From assembly GCF_017368475.1 (NCBI RefSeq), contig NZ_JAFNJE010000003.1, forward strand, positions 1-64,000: DNA of 64,000 nucleotides, in the 5' to 3' direction. Made by a program: the position numbers and the translations under genes. Below the pieces are notes generated by a model that was not told the origin of the DNA, did not search any database, and worked only from the letters and a program-made list of their open reading frames with translations. The DNA comes from Alteromonas sp. 5E99-2. Its GTDB lineage: Bacteria; Pseudomonadota; Gammaproteobacteria; Enterobacterales; Alteromonadaceae. This document shows, piece by piece, positions 63,939-64,000 of the stretch. Position 1 is the first letter of the stretch, and every line of letters starts with the position of its first letter.

Positions 63939-64000
63939 TCGACAATACTCTTTTCTTTTCCTCAGCTTACGGTAATTTAAACATTTATTCTTCTAACTTT

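Overview
The window reads as chromosomal DNA of a marine-type gammaproteobacterium, most likely an Alteromonadales / Alteromonadaceae member. The DNA is AT-rich. It carries three TonB-dependent receptors, several c-di-GMP and chemosensory proteins, a rhombosortase, a gcvA-(hydrolase)-ygdD-rlmM block and a ybfF-fldA pair, all typical of that group. Genus and species cannot be fixed from the sequence alone. I see no rRNA, tRNA, CRISPR array, transposase or prophage genes.

Layout. 1-3127: the distal part of an integron cassette array. Small co-oriented genes, mostly membrane proteins, are separated by three clear attC sites; no integrase lies in the window. 3260-5352: GH113-like glycosidase behind a PAS-GGDEF diguanylate cyclase. 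5811-6353: orphan ECF sigma factor. 6391-12387: TonB receptor, metallophosphoesterase and Ca-type PI-PLC transcribed together, with a divergent membrane-bound AraC regulator (12732-13868), suggesting scavenging of a phosphorylated inositol or phospholipid-like compound. 14060-16637: DUF1266 protein, a small membrane protein and an NPP1/Vps62-like secreted protein. 16700-25163: a signalling block. It holds a diguanylate cyclase coupled to a 5'-nucleotidase-like protein that has lost its metal ligands, a short MCP overlapping a separate NIT-like sensor gene, an MscS channel and a soluble double-Cache protein. 25470-27372: fldA, ybfF and a small glycogen-binding-fold protein. 27600-31993: RND efflux adaptor and pump. 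32015-32441: an unknown gene behind a near-perfect LexA box. 32504-41188: golvesin-like secreted protein, aspartate/aromatic aminotransferase, NRDE protein, Cys/Met-metabolism PLP enzyme, S9 peptidase, rhombosortase and enoyl-CoA hydratase.

41698-50278 is a compact locus: TonB receptor, Tat-exported flavin amine oxidase, di-heme cytochrome c, exported RidA and a second related TonB receptor. It looks like a dedicated system for importing an amine or amino-acid-like compound and oxidising it in the periplasm, with electrons passed to a cytochrome and the imine product handled by RidA. 50330-59965: lipoprotein, cysK, gamma-glutamyltransferase, a small secreted protein, gcvA, a KANL3-type hydrolase, ygdD, rlmM and a second-type EF-G. 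60010-63938: moxR, DUF58 and transglutaminase TgpA operon on the minus strand.

The observations most worth following are the pseudo-5'-nucleotidase/diguanylate cyclase pair, the periplasmic amine-oxidation locus, the split MCP/NIT pair and the LexA-controlled orphan gene.
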